Source: Rickettsia typhi
GTDB lineage: Bacteria > Pseudomonadota > Alphaproteobacteria > Rickettsiales > Rickettsiaceae
Length of the DNA stretch: 6,941 nt
Assembly: GCA_945878545.1 (NCBI GenBank)
Contig: CAMCTQ010000069.1
Span: 1-6,941, forward strand
Direction: 5' to 3'
Part shown: piece by piece, positions 6,335-6,941 of the stretch
Numbering within the stretch: position 1 is the stretch's first letter
Layout of the letters: every line of letters starts with the position of its first letter
Notes under the pieces: model-generated
Databases searched by the model: none
Told to the model about the DNA's origin: nothing
The model's input: only the letters and a program-made list of their open reading frames with translations
Position numbers and translations under genes: made by a program

Positions 6335-6781
6335 TTAATGCCCAGTAGAACCGAATCCCTTTGTTCCTCTAGCTGTGTCGTCTAAAGATTGCACTTCTTC
6401 TAAAATAACATGCTCATATTTAGCTACTATCATCTGTGCAATACGCGTTCCACGTTCAATAACAAAATCATTGGTTCCGTGATTTATCAAAATCACCTTA
6501 ATTTCCCCACGATAATCGGCATCTATAGTTCCTGGAGTATTTAGGACCGTAATACCAAATTTTGCAGCTAATCCAGATCTTGGTCTTATTTGCGCTTCAA
6601 ACCCCTCTGCTAACCCTATAGCAATACCAGTTGGAATAATTACTATTTCATTTGATTTGATAATAGTTGATGTAGGAATAGCTGCACATAGGTCCATACC
6701 AGCGCTTTGAGCAGTTGCATATGCTGGAAGATCTAGATCCTTCGCATGCTCAAGTTTTATAATTTTAAGAGTAGGTTTCAT
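6335..6781 (-). CDS. dut: Deoxyuridine 5'-triphosphate nucleotidohydrolase (dUTPase)
   Basis: Cytoplasmic trimeric enzyme that hydrolyses dUTP to dUMP and pyrophosphate, keeping uracil out of DNA and supplying dUMP for thymidylate synthesis. The product is 148 residues, standard length, and all five conserved motifs are present. Motif 1 is AGMDL (27-31), motif 2 is RPRSGLA (66-72), and motif 3 is [10 protein letters not shown] (84-93) with the catalytic D89 and the uracil-site Y90. Motif 4 is RGTRIAQMI (110-118), and motif 5 is the glycine-rich [10 protein letters not shown] (138-147) that closes over the phosphates. The ATG at 6779-6781 has no evident Shine-Dalgarno and no strong promoter could be assigned upstream. 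The PAP2 gene follows after 40 bases. Confidence 0.98.
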   Translation of the reverse strand: MKPTLKIIKLEHAKDLDLPAYATAQSAGMDLCAAIPTSTIIKSNEIVIIPTGIAIGLAEGFEAQIRPRSGLAAKFGITVLNTPGTIDADYRGEIKVILINHGTNDFVIERGTRIAQMIVAKYEHVILEEVQSLDDTARGTKGFGSTGH

Positions 6782-6848
6782 ACAAAAACGACGATAAGAA
6801 TTTTTTATATAGCTTTGCTCTAATAGCGAGCATAATAGACAATTTCAT

Positions 6849-6863
6849 AACCAAACTTTGGTT
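6849..6863. repeat. 15-base palindrome upstream of dut
   Basis: AACCAAA-C-TTTGGTT is a perfect inverted repeat of 7-base arms around one central base, 68 bases upstream of the dut ATG. It could be an operator-like site or a small hairpin (6 bp stem, three-base loop). The rest of 6782-6941 has stops in all frames, no recognisable RNA gene and no strong promoter. Confidence 0.3.
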
Positions 6864-6941
6864 TAAAATAACAATCTCTCAGATACATGTAAAGAAGTTT
6901 TTTTGAAATATAAGCTAGCCACTTGGCTCTGAATTATCTAG

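Noticed and set aside
5883..6348. Plus-strand frames opposite the PAP2 gene (5883-6098, 6142-6348)
   Set aside because: The minus strand carries all three PAP2 motifs in order; the plus-strand frames are compositional shadows.
1..6941. Rickettsial palindromic elements, insertion sequences, CRISPR, tRNA genes, toxin-antitoxin or defence modules
   Set aside because: The recognised proteins are of normal length without in-frame inserts, and no transposase, regular repeat array, cloverleaf or toxin-antitoxin pair was seen.

Overview
The window is AT-rich chromosomal DNA that reads as an obligate intracellular alphaproteobacterium of the Rickettsiales, most likely Rickettsiaceae (Rickettsia, 'Candidatus Megaira' or a relative). 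This rests on how closely the PrfA and MltG proteins resemble rickettsial homologues as I remember them, on the low GC, on an ankyrin-repeat gene, and on a plastid/chlamydia-type dicarboxylate transporter. No database search was possible, so genus is open.

Layout: prfA (release factor 1) lies on the minus strand at 128-1198. Reading right from it on the plus strand are a small two-repeat ankyrin protein (1370-1903), a DASS/DiT-type dicarboxylate transporter (2081-3502) overlapping mltG (3496-4494), and an unrecognised 254-residue soluble protein (4609-5373) with its own good promoter and Shine-Dalgarno. Converging on that gene from the right is a minus-strand pair: dut (dUTPase, 6335-6781) followed after 40 bases by a PAP2-type membrane phosphatase (5437-6294). 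The ends (1-127 and 6782-6941) carry no supportable gene.

Functionally this is mostly core cell maintenance: translation termination, nucleotide-pool sanitation, peptidoglycan strand release and possibly lipid-phosphate recycling. Added to it are genes that fit life inside a host cell, namely a transporter for host dicarboxylates, an ankyrin-repeat protein that could act on host proteins, and an orphan soluble protein of unknown role. The transporter and mltG look translationally coupled; dut and the PAP2 gene look co-transcribed.

No mobile element, CRISPR array, tRNA, rRNA or multi-gene defence system is visible. The points most worth a second look are the PAP2 protein, whose motif 2 reads PSGD instead of PSGH, the orphan 254-residue gene, and a changed conserved position (QACPT) in MltG.
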